Part shown: one piece after another, positions 16,815-25,696 of the stretch
Numbering within the stretch: position 1 is the first letter of the stretch
Layout of the letters: every line of letters begins with the position of its first letter
NCBI GenBank assembly: GCA_002314145.1
Contig: DCCG01000016.1
Span: 1-64,000 of the forward strand
Direction: 5' to 3'
DNA length: 64,000 nucleotides
Source of the DNA: Thalassolituus sp. UBA1087
Lineage (GTDB): Bacteria; Pseudomonadota; Gammaproteobacteria; Pseudomonadales; Oceanobacteraceae
Made by a program: the position numbers and the translations under genes
The notes under the pieces: generated by a model
Database searches by the model: none
The model's input: only the letters and a program-made list of their open reading frames with translations
What the model was told of the DNA's origin: nothing

Positions 16815-17844
16815 TCTTGTCACTTCCTTTACATACCATCAAACTTAACGGAAACCAACTCAAACCAATTGTCGATATAATTACAAGCGTAAAAATCCCT
16901 ACATATTTAAAGTAGTACTTAATAATCCACAACAGCAGTAAATACCCAAACAATCCTATTGAATAAATGATATTAGAGAGAGCTGATGTTGAACCATAGT
17001 CATTATCTTTGAACCTACCGGGATGATCTAAAGAAAATTTTAAAATCAGTTCTGAGTAGTCAGACAAACCAAATGGATTACCCTTAACTGCATGATACAC
17101 TTGGCCGATATCATACAGTCGAACCTGCTCAGAGCGATGAAAATATTCCAAAAAAAGCATAAAGTAATCTGGGAAAAAAGTAAAAAAAACTCCATATAGC
17201 ATAATAATAAGAATTGAACCATTATTCATCCACATAAGAAGCCGATCCTTCGACATAAAATATAAAAAAACTTCCAATAACACTGGCATAAATAAAATTA
17301 TTAAGCTTATATCAGATCCTATTGCAACTGTGACAACTGAAACTACAAAATAAAGCAATTTAGTAAATTTCAAGTCAAACCAGGCTAAGACCAAATATAT
17401 CAGAACCATTTGTATATAGTACATACTAGGCTCAGGAGCAAATTGAGCATAGTATTCGTAATTAGCATTTCTTAAAGACAGGAGTTCTCTAATAGTCCCC
17501 CAAGCGTCGGAATTGAAATAATGGATAACCGCACCAACAAGAGATACTAGAAAGTATACCCATAAAACACTCCGAACCAATGAAATGGGGATTTTGCGAC
17601 AGACTTCAAACGCAACAATATACCCAACAACTGATGCCAAAACTTTTAATGTCAGCTGATCACTAAACAATATCGAATATACAACTAAAAGAATTGACGG
17701 AAAAATAAGAATTGACCGTACCGTTGAAATTAAAGCGCATATGCCGCCTATTATAATAAAGAAGGGTTGAATATCTGTAGAAAAAACCCCAGGAATGAAA
17801 GGAAAAAGAAAGGCAATTAAGAACAATAATTGTAGCAAAATCAT
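16807..17844 (-). CDS. Polytopic membrane protein, probable O-antigen polymerase (Wzy-like)
   Basis: About 345 residues with ten or so hydrophobic helices and a larger loop in the C-terminal third (YHAVKGNPFGLSDYSELI), an arrangement common in Wzy polymerases, which are too divergent to name by motif alone. The chosen ATG at 17844 shares one base with the stop of the upstream glycosyltransferase. A TTG further upstream is possible. Very AT-rich. Confidence 0.65.
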   Translation of the reverse strand: MILLQLLFLIAFLFPFIPGVFSTDIQPFFIIIGGICALISTVRSILIFPSILLVVYSILFSDQLTLKVLASVVGYIVAFEVCRKIPISLVRSVLWVYFLVSLVGAVIHYFNSDAWGTIRELLSLRNANYEYYAQFAPEPSMYYIQMVLIYLVLAWFDLKFTKLLYFVVSVVTVAIGSDISLIILFMPVLLEVFLYFMSKDRLLMWMNNGSILIIMLYGVFFTFFPDYFMLFLEYFHRSEQVRLYDIGQVYHAVKGNPFGLSDYSELILKFSLDHPGRFKDNDYGSTSALSNIIYSIGLFGYLLLLWIIKYYFKYVGIFTLVIISTIGLSWFPLSLMVCKGSDKNA

Positions 17845-18869
17845 CAAAAGAACTCTGCCCAACTTTTATACCTAACTTTATTTAGATATTCTATATATCT
17901 CGATATAGAAACCTTCAATTTCTTACATTCCACTGCAGAAGAATATTTTTCATTAAGAATTCTTAACTGTTCAATATAATAATCATGAGGTGCCTCATAG
18001 GGTATTAGCATATCTGTATCAATTTTATTTAGTATATCTCTAGGACCATATGGAGCATCCCTTGCAAGGACGAGACATCCATTCAAAAGCGCTTCAATTA
18101 CAACCAAACCATATCCCTCATAGTTTGAGGTAAACAAAACCACTCCTCCATGAGAGTATGGATTACTCAGCCATCCTGGAAATTGGATTTGTTCTGAAGC
18201 CTTTAGCTTAACATTATCAACAAGGTTACCCTTACCGACCATAAGAGCTTCCCGGATTTGGCCAGACAGAATTAATTGATTAAGAATTTTAAGAGCTAAA
18301 AAAGGGTTTTTCTGCTGACTAATTCGACCGACAAATAGAGCCCTATATGACTTTGATAAACTTTTAATCTCGCAAGCATCTACAACATTTGGAGAGAACT
18401 TTATATTAGCCTTCCTAGAGCATTTGTACCCCTGTACTTCCAATGCCAAAGATTCAGATACACAATATATGTCAAACCTCCACGAAGACAGCGCTATTAA
18501 ACCTTTTAGAAATATTCTTTTCAAATACTTCAATTCACCATTAGATGTCAAGGTACAATGAAGCTGATAAACAGCCTTAACCTTAAATGGTACAAGCATC
18601 ATGCAGATCAATGGGAAGACACCATTAATTATAAATAATAGCTTGTTCCTATCCTTAAAGAGTGCACATACACTTAAATAAAGCGACATTATAGAAACAA
18701 ATTTAGATTCATCACACCTGTAAGCTTCTTCATTTACACCTCCCTTATGAATATATGCGGAGACCTTCACTGAAAACCATTTAGCAAAATAGTCCATAAG
18801 TTTTTGATTGGAAGTTTCCATACCTCCATAATACTTTTTAGGCAGTATAAAAATAACATGCTCAGTCAT
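17844..18869 (-). CDS. Family 4 glycosyltransferase (GT-B fold)
   Basis: 341 residues. The N-terminus has KKYYGGMETSNQKLMDYF, the typical glycine-rich acceptor-domain loop. The C-terminal half has ALFVGRISQQKNPFLALKIL and the E-x7-E motif in SNYEGYGLVVIEALLNGC, which mark retaining GT4 enzymes. Donor and acceptor are unknown. It starts two bases after the upstream SDR stop. Confidence 0.9.
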   Translation of the reverse strand: MTEHVIFILPKKYYGGMETSNQKLMDYFAKWFSVKVSAYIHKGGVNEEAYRCDESKFVSIMSLYLSVCALFKDRNKLLFIINGVFPLICMMLVPFKVKAVYQLHCTLTSNGELKYLKRIFLKGLIALSSWRFDIYCVSESLALEVQGYKCSRKANIKFSPNVVDACEIKSLSKSYRALFVGRISQQKNPFLALKILNQLILSGQIREALMVGKGNLVDNVKLKASEQIQFPGWLSNPYSHGGVVLFTSNYEGYGLVVIEALLNGCLVLARDAPYGPRDILNKIDTDMLIPYEAPHDYYIEQLRILNEKYSSAVECKKLKVSISRYIEYLNKVRYKSWAEFF

Positions 18870-18871
18870 TC

Positions 18872-19858
18872 TTATACTACTCGCTTATCAATCCAGCGAT
18901 AAACGTCCGATATCGCATTTTCAACATCTTCTATTCTAATTTTGTCAACAAGCACACATTCGCCTTCAGCAACAGAGCGTCCTATATCACCTTCGGGTTT
19001 AGTCAAATCAAAGTCCAAAGAATATTCATCAGAGACATATGTTAAAAGTATCTGAGCAACATCCTTAACCGACGTGCAAAACTCAGGGCCGACCTGGTTT
19101 CGTTTGTTCATCTGCTCCATATCCAAAAGTTTTAAAATAGATTCTACAGCAAGCCTTACAGGCATTAGCGCCCGCCCCTGTTTACCACTTCCCCAAACTG
19201 TAAGAACTTTTGAATCTTGGTTTCTGAGGGATAACAATCGATTTATTAGACTAGGAAGCATTTGAGAACGTTCACTCCAGTAATCACACGGTGTCCCAAT
19301 AAGATTGTGGAAGTAGATCACGCTTACGTTATCGCTCTCTTCATACAGATTGAAAAGAGCAATCTCACCAAATAGCTTAGCCCAACCATACGTACTTTCT
19401 GGATATGCCGGGTATAAATCTTTTGTAATTGATATTTTGGATTCAATACTACGTTGACTATTTTGATTAAAGACACAAGCAGTCGATGCATATAATACTT
19501 TATCCGCTTCTAATAATTTTGATAATTTAAAAGCGGCTATGTCAATACTTGTATTTTCTTCAAGTATGCTAAACTGATTATTAAAAACATACCCAATCCC
19601 AGCGACAACATCCGCTAAGTGAACAAAGTATATTACATCTTCGCTATTTTTTAAGTTATTAATCGCTTCTTCTGATAAATACCGTAGATCTTGGTTTATT
19701 AAATTAACATTATTTGCCCCCCACAATTCCAAAGCGTACTGTTTCATACCGCGAATATTGGAATCTATTACAGTTATTTTATCAAACAAGTCAAAACTGG
19801 CATTAACCAAATTCGACCCTAGCATTCCAAGGCCGCCAGTAACTATAAGATGTTTCAT
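18872..19858 (-). CDS. NAD-dependent SDR, GDP-mannose 3,5-epimerase-like
   Basis: 328 residues: VTGGLGMLGSNLVNA (cofactor loop), ASTACVFN and STYGWAKLFGE (Ser, Tyr and Lys). The stretch HLADVVAGIGYVFNNQFSIL and the later IYFHNLIGTP and WGSGKQGRALM resemble GDP-mannose 3,5-epimerase proteins more than GalE. That similarity is by eye; the substrate is unproven. It overlaps the AsnB-like gene by four bases (ATGA). Confidence 0.78.
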   Translation of the reverse strand: MKHLIVTGGLGMLGSNLVNASFDLFDKITVIDSNIRGMKQYALELWGANNVNLINQDLRYLSEEAINNLKNSEDVIYFVHLADVVAGIGYVFNNQFSILEENTSIDIAAFKLSKLLEADKVLYASTACVFNQNSQRSIESKISITKDLYPAYPESTYGWAKLFGEIALFNLYEESDNVSVIYFHNLIGTPCDYWSERSQMLPSLINRLLSLRNQDSKVLTVWGSGKQGRALMPVRLAVESILKLLDMEQMNKRNQVGPEFCTSVKDVAQILLTYVSDEYSLDFDLTKPEGDIGRSVAEGECVLVDKIRIEDVENAISDVYRWIDKRVV

Positions 19859-21165
19859 ACTTTCCCTTCTATAAAAAATTCATCAATGGATAAACCACGC
19901 TTATCCATCCAAATACACATTCCGCAAATCAACTGCGCCCAACCTGGATATTTTTCAGCAGTTTTATAGTTCAAAGTAATAAACTCAGATCCTTCCCTAT
20001 ATTTACGTAAAAGAGCATATATCCCGGTGACATCTTTTTGAAAAATAGACTCCATCCCTTGCTTCCCACCCGGGATTAATTCATAATTCAAATGAGAATT
20101 TAGATATCGTCTCAAGTACTCTTTATTTCTACTTCCTTCATACTTCTCATTAGTATAAAGCTTAGCTAAATAAGATGCTATTGTAGCATCACAGAATGGC
20201 ATAAGAATTTGGCTTGAACCAGAGTAGCAAAAAGTTTTAGTATAAATTTGAAAGTTATCAAGGAAGCGACCTCGAGTATTAACCTTAAAATCTTCTATAG
20301 GCTTAACCTTAAACGTATCATCAACATTCTTCCAATACTTTTTATATTGACCAACTAAGTCCGGTTTCAGTCCTACAACCTCAGACGCAACAGGAAAGTA
20401 GTTATATGTAAATATTAACGAACGGGGCCTAAACAGAAAACGGAATCTAGGTGGAGTTACTCTATACATCCAAACCGGCATCTCTCCGACAAGTTTTCTC
20501 AAATGGTACTTAATAGTGTCATTACGCGAAGGAATATGTCCAGAATATAAATCGTTTCCAGATCCATCAAAAATCAATGACGACCACTTTTCGGCATTTT
20601 TCTGAGCAACGATATAATTCGGAGCACTCAGATCCCCACAAAAATATTGCATAGATGCATAAGCGCCAATCACATCATCCCAATTCACATCAACAACTTC
20701 CAGCTCATACTCAAGCCTAATTGAGAGCGCTTTAGCACGATTGATTTCATCAAGGTTATTTAGAAAAAATAGTTTCACACGAACATCAGGACGCAGCCGC
20801 CTGAACAATAAAGCCAAAGTAGTTGAATCTTTCCCCCCACTAAAAAGTATTGAAACTTTTGCAGAAAAAGGAACATTTCTGTCTAAATATTCTTTAACTT
20901 TATTTTCAAATACACCTTCATCAAAACCATAACAACCCACCTCTGACTTAGGAAACAAATCAGTATATTCATATGAGCCGTCAAAGGAATCCATAGGTGC
21001 AATAGTTTGAATTTTTTCATAAAGAGTAAAAGGTGGAGGGATAAATCCGTTTAGCAAAAGATGCGTCAACCCAATATAACTATAATCATTATTGCGAATA
21101 CTCTTAGGATCAATCAATTCACTATTCTTATCCAAGTATATTGGAAAGTAGCTAAAATTTTTCAT
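19855..21165 (-). CDS. Asparagine-synthase-like ATP-pyrophosphatase protein without glutaminase domain
   Basis: 436 residues. The PP-loop motif SILFSGGKDSTTLALLFRRL begins near residue 106, and FDGSGNDLYSGH follows where asparagine synthetases have their second nucleotide-site motif. The N-terminal Cys-dependent glutaminase domain of AsnB is missing; only the linker-like part resembling the start of the synthetase domain is present. In polysaccharide loci such proteins are thought to amidate or otherwise modify sugar carboxyl groups. A uronic acid made via Ugd would be a possible target; this is inference. Coupled to both neighbours by four-base overlaps. Confidence 0.75.
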   Translation of the reverse strand: MKNFSYFPIYLDKNSELIDPKSIRNNDYSYIGLTHLLLNGFIPPPFTLYEKIQTIAPMDSFDGSYEYTDLFPKSEVGCYGFDEGVFENKVKEYLDRNVPFSAKVSILFSGGKDSTTLALLFRRLRPDVRVKLFFLNNLDEINRAKALSIRLEYELEVVDVNWDDVIGAYASMQYFCGDLSAPNYIVAQKNAEKWSSLIFDGSGNDLYSGHIPSRNDTIKYHLRKLVGEMPVWMYRVTPPRFRFLFRPRSLIFTYNYFPVASEVVGLKPDLVGQYKKYWKNVDDTFKVKPIEDFKVNTRGRFLDNFQIYTKTFCYSGSSQILMPFCDATIASYLAKLYTNEKYEGSRNKEYLRRYLNSHLNYELIPGGKQGMESIFQKDVTGIYALLRKYREGSEFITLNYKTAEKYPGWAQLICGMCIWMDKRGLSIDEFFIEGKV

Positions 21166-21917
21166 TTTAGTTTTCTCACAAAGAATAACTTAATAAAGGA
21201 TGCTATAAAGTATTTAAAGACGGATATGAATGAATTTCCTCCAGCACTCCTGATTTTTCTTTCCATGCATATTAGATTTTTCATAGGTGACGCAAACCCA
21301 TTATTAGAAATTCCACCAGCGGCCATACTAAATGTTACATCATCGGTATAGAGCAATCTCAGCGCCTTTAAATCTAAGGTATAAAACCAAGCACTGTCTG
21401 CACCAACATTTCCATCAATTGCAAAATCCCTCATCCGATGATTAAGCAGCAACTCTCGCTTGTATATACTTCCAAAATGTGGTGGCAAAACTAACCCCAT
21501 ACTTATCAATGTTCCGAACGGCCAGAAGCGAGCAACTTGATCACTAACAATCTTAATTCTTCCAAAAAATATGTCGGGCATAGTATTTAATGATTTGAAC
21601 TTCTTGACAAACTCACAATCTAGTACAATGTCATCTGCCCCTTGCAGGAAATAGTAATCAAACTCATACTTATCCAAACATTTATCTATACCATCAAATA
21701 GGCCATTATCACTGTCATTATTAACAATGATATTTTCAGATAGTTTTTCCAAATAGCCATAATTACCTACAGGATCTTGAATAATAATCCGATCAAATGG
21801 AACAACCTGGTTTATTAGACCCCTAACTGCAGCATCAATCCGATCATCCTTAAAAACAGGTATAATAGCAGCCACGGTAATTTCTGTTTCACTTTCTATC
21901 TGGTTGAATTTGGCCAT
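21162..21917 (-). CDS. Family 2 glycosyltransferase
   Basis: 251 residues of GT-A type with VAAIIPVFKDDRIDAAVRGL at the start, the NNDSDNGLFDGIDKC stretch and LQGADDIVLD, which carries the acidic metal-binding residues. The segment is AT-rich and no specificity can be read. It is the first gene of the variable block; 168 bases without a visible gene or signal separate it from ugd upstream. Confidence 0.85.
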   Translation of the reverse strand: MAKFNQIESETEITVAAIIPVFKDDRIDAAVRGLINQVVPFDRIIIQDPVGNYGYLEKLSENIIVNNDSDNGLFDGIDKCLDKYEFDYYFLQGADDIVLDCEFVKKFKSLNTMPDIFFGRIKIVSDQVARFWPFGTLISMGLVLPPHFGSIYKRELLLNHRMRDFAIDGNVGADSAWFYTLDLKALRLLYTDDVTFSMAAGGISNNGFASPMKNLICMERKIRSAGGNSFISVFKYFIASFIKLFFVRKLK

Positions 21918-22085
21918 AAGTTCTCGTATTCATATTTTATTCATTTTAAAAATTGCACATAACACTTCAGAGTTTACATATGAAGTTTTATTCTCATCGA
22001 CTAAATAGATATAAATTTGATAAGTATTAATCCTATTTTCAACACACATAAAACCTAAGATATTGCCTCACTTTTAACAATTAAT

Positions 22086-23252
22086 TCAATCACTACCAAA
22101 CAAATCACGGGTATAAACTTTAGTCACAACATCATCCAATTCATGCGATGGCCTGTTCGCCACAATGACATCTGACATTTTCTTAAATTCTTCCAGGTCA
22201 TTAACAACCCGAGAATTAAAGAATTCATCATCTTCCAGCACCGGCTCATACACCACGACTTCAATACCCTTCGCTTTAATTCTCTTCATTACGCCTTGAA
22301 TTGCGGAGGCGCGGAAATTATCTGAGCCGCTTTTCATAACCAAACGGTAAATTCCTACAATCTTTGGATTTCTTCTGATGATTGAATCGGCAATAAAATC
22401 CTTGCGGGTAGTGTTTGCATCGACAATCGCTCTAATAATGTTGTTAGGCACCTGGTCGAAATTAGCCAAGAGCTGCTTTGTGTCTTTTGGCAGACAATAA
22501 CCACCATAGCCAAAGCTTGGGTTGTTGTAGTGATTTCCGATGCGGGGGTCTAATCCAACCCCTTCGATGATGTGTCTGGAATTCAGCCCATGAGTTTCAC
22601 AGTAAGTATCCAGTTCGTTGAAGTAAGCAACCCGTAGGGCCAGATAGGTATTGGAAAAGAGTTTAACGGCTTCGGCTTCGGTACTGTCGGTAAAAAGTAC
22701 ATCCACGTCCTCTTTCCAGGCACCCTGCCGTAAAAGACCAGCGAAGGTTTGTGCCCGCTCAGACTGCTCACCAACAATGATCCGTGAAGGATAGAGATTA
22801 TCGTAGAGTGCTTTACCTTCACGCAAAAACTCAGGCGAGAAGATCAGATTATTACAGCCGGTCTCTTCTTTTAGTTTTTTGGTGTATCCCACCGGGATGG
22901 TTGATTTAATAACCATCACAGCATCTGGGTTAACTCTGCTAACGTCCCGAATAACCGCTTCAACACTGCTGGTATTAAAATAGTTAGTGTCCGGGTCGTA
23001 ATCCGTCGGTGTCGCTATCACCACAAACTCTGCGCCCTGGTAAGCATCCTCTGCGTCAGTCGTCGCTCTGAAATTAAGTGTTCTGTTCGATAGGAAATCT
23101 TCAATTTCTGCGTCAACAATCGGAGATTGTTTTTTGTTTAATAAATCGACTTTTTCTTCGATAATATCCAGCGCAACAACTTCATTGTGCTGCGCAAGCA
23201 ACATAGCGTTTGACAGGCCTACATATCCCGTGCCGGCGATTGCAATTTTCAT
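22086..23252 (-). CDS. ugd: UDP-glucose 6-dehydrogenase family protein
   Basis: 388 residues. It has an N-terminal NAD loop IAGTGYVGLSNAMLLAQHN, ATPTDYDPDTNYFNTSSVE, the STIPVGYTKKL and FSPEFLREGKAL segments, and the catalytic cysteine in GYGGYCLPKDTKQL. The short form with these signatures is the Ugd type that oxidises UDP-glucose to UDP-glucuronate. The longer frame (15 extra residues) was cut back to the ATG at 23252, where the conserved protein begins. It follows galU, its likely substrate supplier, by 78 bases. Confidence 0.94.
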   Translation of the reverse strand: MKIAIAGTGYVGLSNAMLLAQHNEVVALDIIEEKVDLLNKKQSPIVDAEIEDFLSNRTLNFRATTDAEDAYQGAEFVVIATPTDYDPDTNYFNTSSVEAVIRDVSRVNPDAVMVIKSTIPVGYTKKLKEETGCNNLIFSPEFLREGKALYDNLYPSRIIVGEQSERAQTFAGLLRQGAWKEDVDVLFTDSTEAEAVKLFSNTYLALRVAYFNELDTYCETHGLNSRHIIEGVGLDPRIGNHYNNPSFGYGGYCLPKDTKQLLANFDQVPNNIIRAIVDANTTRKDFIADSIIRRNPKIVGIYRLVMKSGSDNFRASAIQGVMKRIKAKGIEVVVYEPVLEDDEFFNSRVVNDLEEFKKMSDVIVANRPSHELDDVVTKVYTRDLFGSD

Positions 23253-23330
23253 TCGTCTCTTCTTCCAGGGCTGGCGGGTATGCCCCGCCGGTCTCATTAA
23301 ATTATAGTAGAATATCCAGTAAACGTTTGT

Positions 23331-24221
23331 TTACTTTATGCTTTTTAGCCATTTTGTGAATTCTGCACCTTCTTTATCATGGCGCATGGAATATTCCACA
23401 AAAGCTTTCATATAGCCCAGCTTGCCGCCACAGTCGTGAGATTTTCCCGTCATATAGAAGGCGTTGACCTGGGACGATTTCATCAGCGTGACGATCGCGT
23501 CGGTCAGCTGAATTTCGTTACCCGCTCCTGGTGGGGTGTGTTTCAGAATTTCCCAGATACTGGCAGGTAAGACGTAACGGCCAACAACAGCGAGATTGGA
23601 AGGTGCTTTATTAACCGGTGGTTTTTCCACCATGGCTTTAATCGGTGCACTTTCACCAGGTTTTACATCTGCTCCGTCGAGATCCACCACGCCGTATTTA
23701 TCAACCTGATTTTTGTCGACAGCTTCGACCAGAATCTGGGAAGCGCCAGTGCTTTCAAATTCACGGATCATGGCCGCCATGTCTTCTTTCTCCAGATCTG
23801 CCGATGCATCATCAATCAATACATCCGGCAGAACCACGGCAAAGGGCGCATCGCCGACCAGCGGCTGAGCACACAACACAGCATGTCCAAGGCCTTTTGC
23901 CTGCCCCTGACGGACGTGCATAATGGTCATACCGTCTGGTGTAATAGAGCGCACCTCATCGAGTAACTGACGTTTTACACGGGCTTCCAGCGTGGACTCC
24001 AGCTCGAATGAGGTATCAAAATGGTTTTCGATTGCATTTTTGGAAGAATGTGTCACCAGAATCACTTCGGTTATCCCGGCCGCCGCACATTCGTTTACCA
24101 CATACTGAATCAATGGCTTATCCGCCAGGGTCAGCATTTCTTTCGGAATGGCTTTGGAAGCCGGCAACATTCGTGTGCCCAGGCCCGCTACCGGAATCAC
24201 TGCTTTTGTTACTTTTGCCAT
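23331..24221 (-). CDS. galU: UTP-glucose-1-phosphate uridylyltransferase
   Basis: 296 residues. VTKAVIPVAGLGTRMLPASK is the nucleotide-binding start, followed by KAIPKEMLTLADKPLIQYVV, VLPDVLID and VEKPP. It makes UDP-glucose for Ugd and other sugars. The ATG at 24221 has AAGG nine bases upstream; the longer frame to 24272 is not conserved. It is the first gene after the ops-bearing leader and so likely heads the RfaH-controlled transcript. Confidence 0.96.
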   Translation of the reverse strand: MAKVTKAVIPVAGLGTRMLPASKAIPKEMLTLADKPLIQYVVNECAAAGITEVILVTHSSKNAIENHFDTSFELESTLEARVKRQLLDEVRSITPDGMTIMHVRQGQAKGLGHAVLCAQPLVGDAPFAVVLPDVLIDDASADLEKEDMAAMIREFESTGASQILVEAVDKNQVDKYGVVDLDGADVKPGESAPIKAMVEKPPVNKAPSNLAVVGRYVLPASIWEILKHTPPGAGNEIQLTDAIVTLMKSSQVNAFYMTGKSHDCGGKLGYMKAFVEYSMRHDKEGAEFTKWLKSIK

Positions 24222-24377
24222 AAGTTTTTGCCTTTTTTGTTTAATTGAGTCTAAGAAAATTATCTGTGGCACTGGCTGCTTCAGCCGATCATATCAACAT
24301 CGCGGCGGCGCTATATATAACAAAGCGACGTGACAACGCGACACAGCAGCGCACTCAATTCTCAGGCTGGTTTCAGA

Positions 24378-24389
24378 CACGCTACCGCC
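24378..24389 (-). promoter_or_regulatory. ops element (RfaH recruitment site) in the galU leader
   Basis: On the minus strand the sequence is GGCGGTAGCGTG, identical to the E. coli ops element. It lies 76 bases after the rfaH stop and 156 bases before the galU ATG, in the 244-base leader of the polysaccharide genes. At ops, paused RNA polymerase exposes this hairpin-forming non-template DNA and loads RfaH, which suppresses termination over long operons and helps recruit ribosomes. A TGTTATATA extended -10-like sequence downstream (24314-24322) could start transcripts that lack ops. Confidence 0.9.
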
Positions 24390-24465
24390 CGAGGGTTATG
24401 TGGCGAATAGTCCCTGAAGTCGCAATTATCAGACTTTTCATGCCATCAGACTCGAGTGTCAATTT

Positions 24466-24957
24466 TCAGGCAATGGTCAGATCATGCAAATCCATGACCA
24501 GCTTCTGCTGACTATTCAATAATGATAAAAAAATCACTGCCCGGCGTTCACCGTCATATTCTTCAAATATGCCTTCATAAAGCTGAAACGGACCCGATTC
24601 GATACGCACTTTCTGTCCTTTCTTCAGGGTTTCCTGAACATTATCTCCACGACAACGTTCCTTTATATCCCTGACGATATCATCCGCCAGCCTGGCGGGC
24701 TGAGAACCAAACACCAATAAATGCCTGACACCGCGGGTCGAACGGACTTTGGAAATAAGTGATGGATTGTTCAGAAAACGAACGAAAAGATATCCGGGAA
24801 ACAAGGCTGAGCGGGACGATTGACGCTGACCTGAGCGAATATTTTCTATCGTCAGAAACGGACTGAAGACTTCAGCCCCCTGCTGCTGTAAGTGTTCTTC
24901 AGCGCGTAACTCCTGACGGGGTTTGGTCTGCACTATGTACCAATCGTATCCATTCAT
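24466..24957 (-). CDS. rfaH: Transcription antiterminator RfaH
   Basis: 163 residues, as in E. coli RfaH (162). The NusG-like N-terminal domain (residues ~1-100) contains WYIVQTKPRQELRAEEHL, ALFPGYLFVRF and STRGVRHLLVFG. A linker and a KOW-type C-terminal domain follow (~110-160, KGQKVRIESGPFQLYEGIF). The lack of general NusG features and the neighbouring ops element make the RfaH identity firm. It binds elongating RNA polymerase at ops and carries it through surface-polysaccharide operons. Sits 14 bases after pyrF and directly upstream of its likely target. Confidence 0.94.
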   Translation of the reverse strand: MNGYDWYIVQTKPRQELRAEEHLQQQGAEVFSPFLTIENIRSGQRQSSRSALFPGYLFVRFLNNPSLISKVRSTRGVRHLLVFGSQPARLADDIVRDIKERCRGDNVQETLKKGQKVRIESGPFQLYEGIFEEYDGERRAVIFLSLLNSQQKLVMDLHDLTIA

Positions 24958-24971
24958 AGGTACCGCCAGCC

Positions 24972-25685
24972 TTATTCGCGCAGCGAATTCAGAATATTAC
25001 GGCAAGCTTCTTCAGGATCAGGCGCCTGGGTAACAGGCCGCCCGATCACCATATAGCTCACACCAGCCGCCAGAGCTTCGGGCGGCGTCATAATACGCCG
25101 CTGATCCCCTGCCGCACTGCCCACCGGACGAATACCAGGGGTCACCGTCAAAAAGCCGGGATTACACAGAGAACGAATCACGCCGACTTCCTGCGCAGAA
25201 CAGACGACGCCATCGAAACCACTGTTTTCTGTCAGCTGCGCCAGTCTTTCTACCTGCTTGACCGGTTCAACATCCAGACCGGTTTCTGCCAGATCACTGC
25301 GTTCCATGGAGGTGAGTACAGTCACGGCAATCAGCCAGGGTTTGTGGGATTTTTTTTCCACTTCTTCACGGGCAGCTTCCATCATGCGCCGGCCACCTGA
25401 GGCGTGTACATTAACCATCCACACCCCCAGCTCCGCAGCGGCACCAATGGCTTTTGCACAGGTATTGGGGATGTCATGAAATTTCAGATCAAGAAAAACA
25501 TCAAAGCCTTTATTCTGCAGCTTCTCGACGACCGCCGGTCCTGCGCTGGTAAAAAGTTCTTTACCCACTTTCACCCGGCACTCCTGTGGATTCAGACGTT
25601 CAGCCATGTTAATGGCCTGCTCACTGTCCGGAAAATCCAGTGCTACGACGATGGGAGATTTATTATCAGCTGAAGAAACGGTCAT
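24972..25685 (-). CDS. pyrF: Orotidine 5'-phosphate decarboxylase
   Basis: 237 residues of TIM-barrel OMP decarboxylase: VVALDFPDSEQA, KVGKELFTSAGP, the catalytic DLKFHDIPNT (Asp-x-Lys-x-x-Asp), VNVHASGGRRMM and TPGIRPVGSAAGDQRRI. It makes UMP, the last step of pyrimidine synthesis. It follows lapB by 11 bases, the same lapA-lapB-pyrF order as in E. coli. Confidence 0.97.
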   Translation of the reverse strand: MTVSSADNKSPIVVALDFPDSEQAINMAERLNPQECRVKVGKELFTSAGPAVVEKLQNKGFDVFLDLKFHDIPNTCAKAIGAAAELGVWMVNVHASGGRRMMEAAREEVEKKSHKPWLIAVTVLTSMERSDLAETGLDVEPVKQVERLAQLTENSGFDGVVCSAQEVGVIRSLCNPGFLTVTPGIRPVGSAAGDQRRIMTPPEALAAGVSYMVIGRPVTQAPDPEEACRNILNSLRE

Positions 25686-25696
25686 AAAGTATTCCG

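Noticed and set aside
16807..17844. Naming the membrane proteins firmly as Wzy and Wzx
   Set aside because: These families are recognised mainly by topology and context. I kept them as probable only.
24425..24462. TTGACA (24457-24462) with GATAAT (24425-24430) as the promoter upstream of ops
   Set aside because: The hexamers are individually good, but the spacing is 26 bases, far from 17, so I do not call a promoter.
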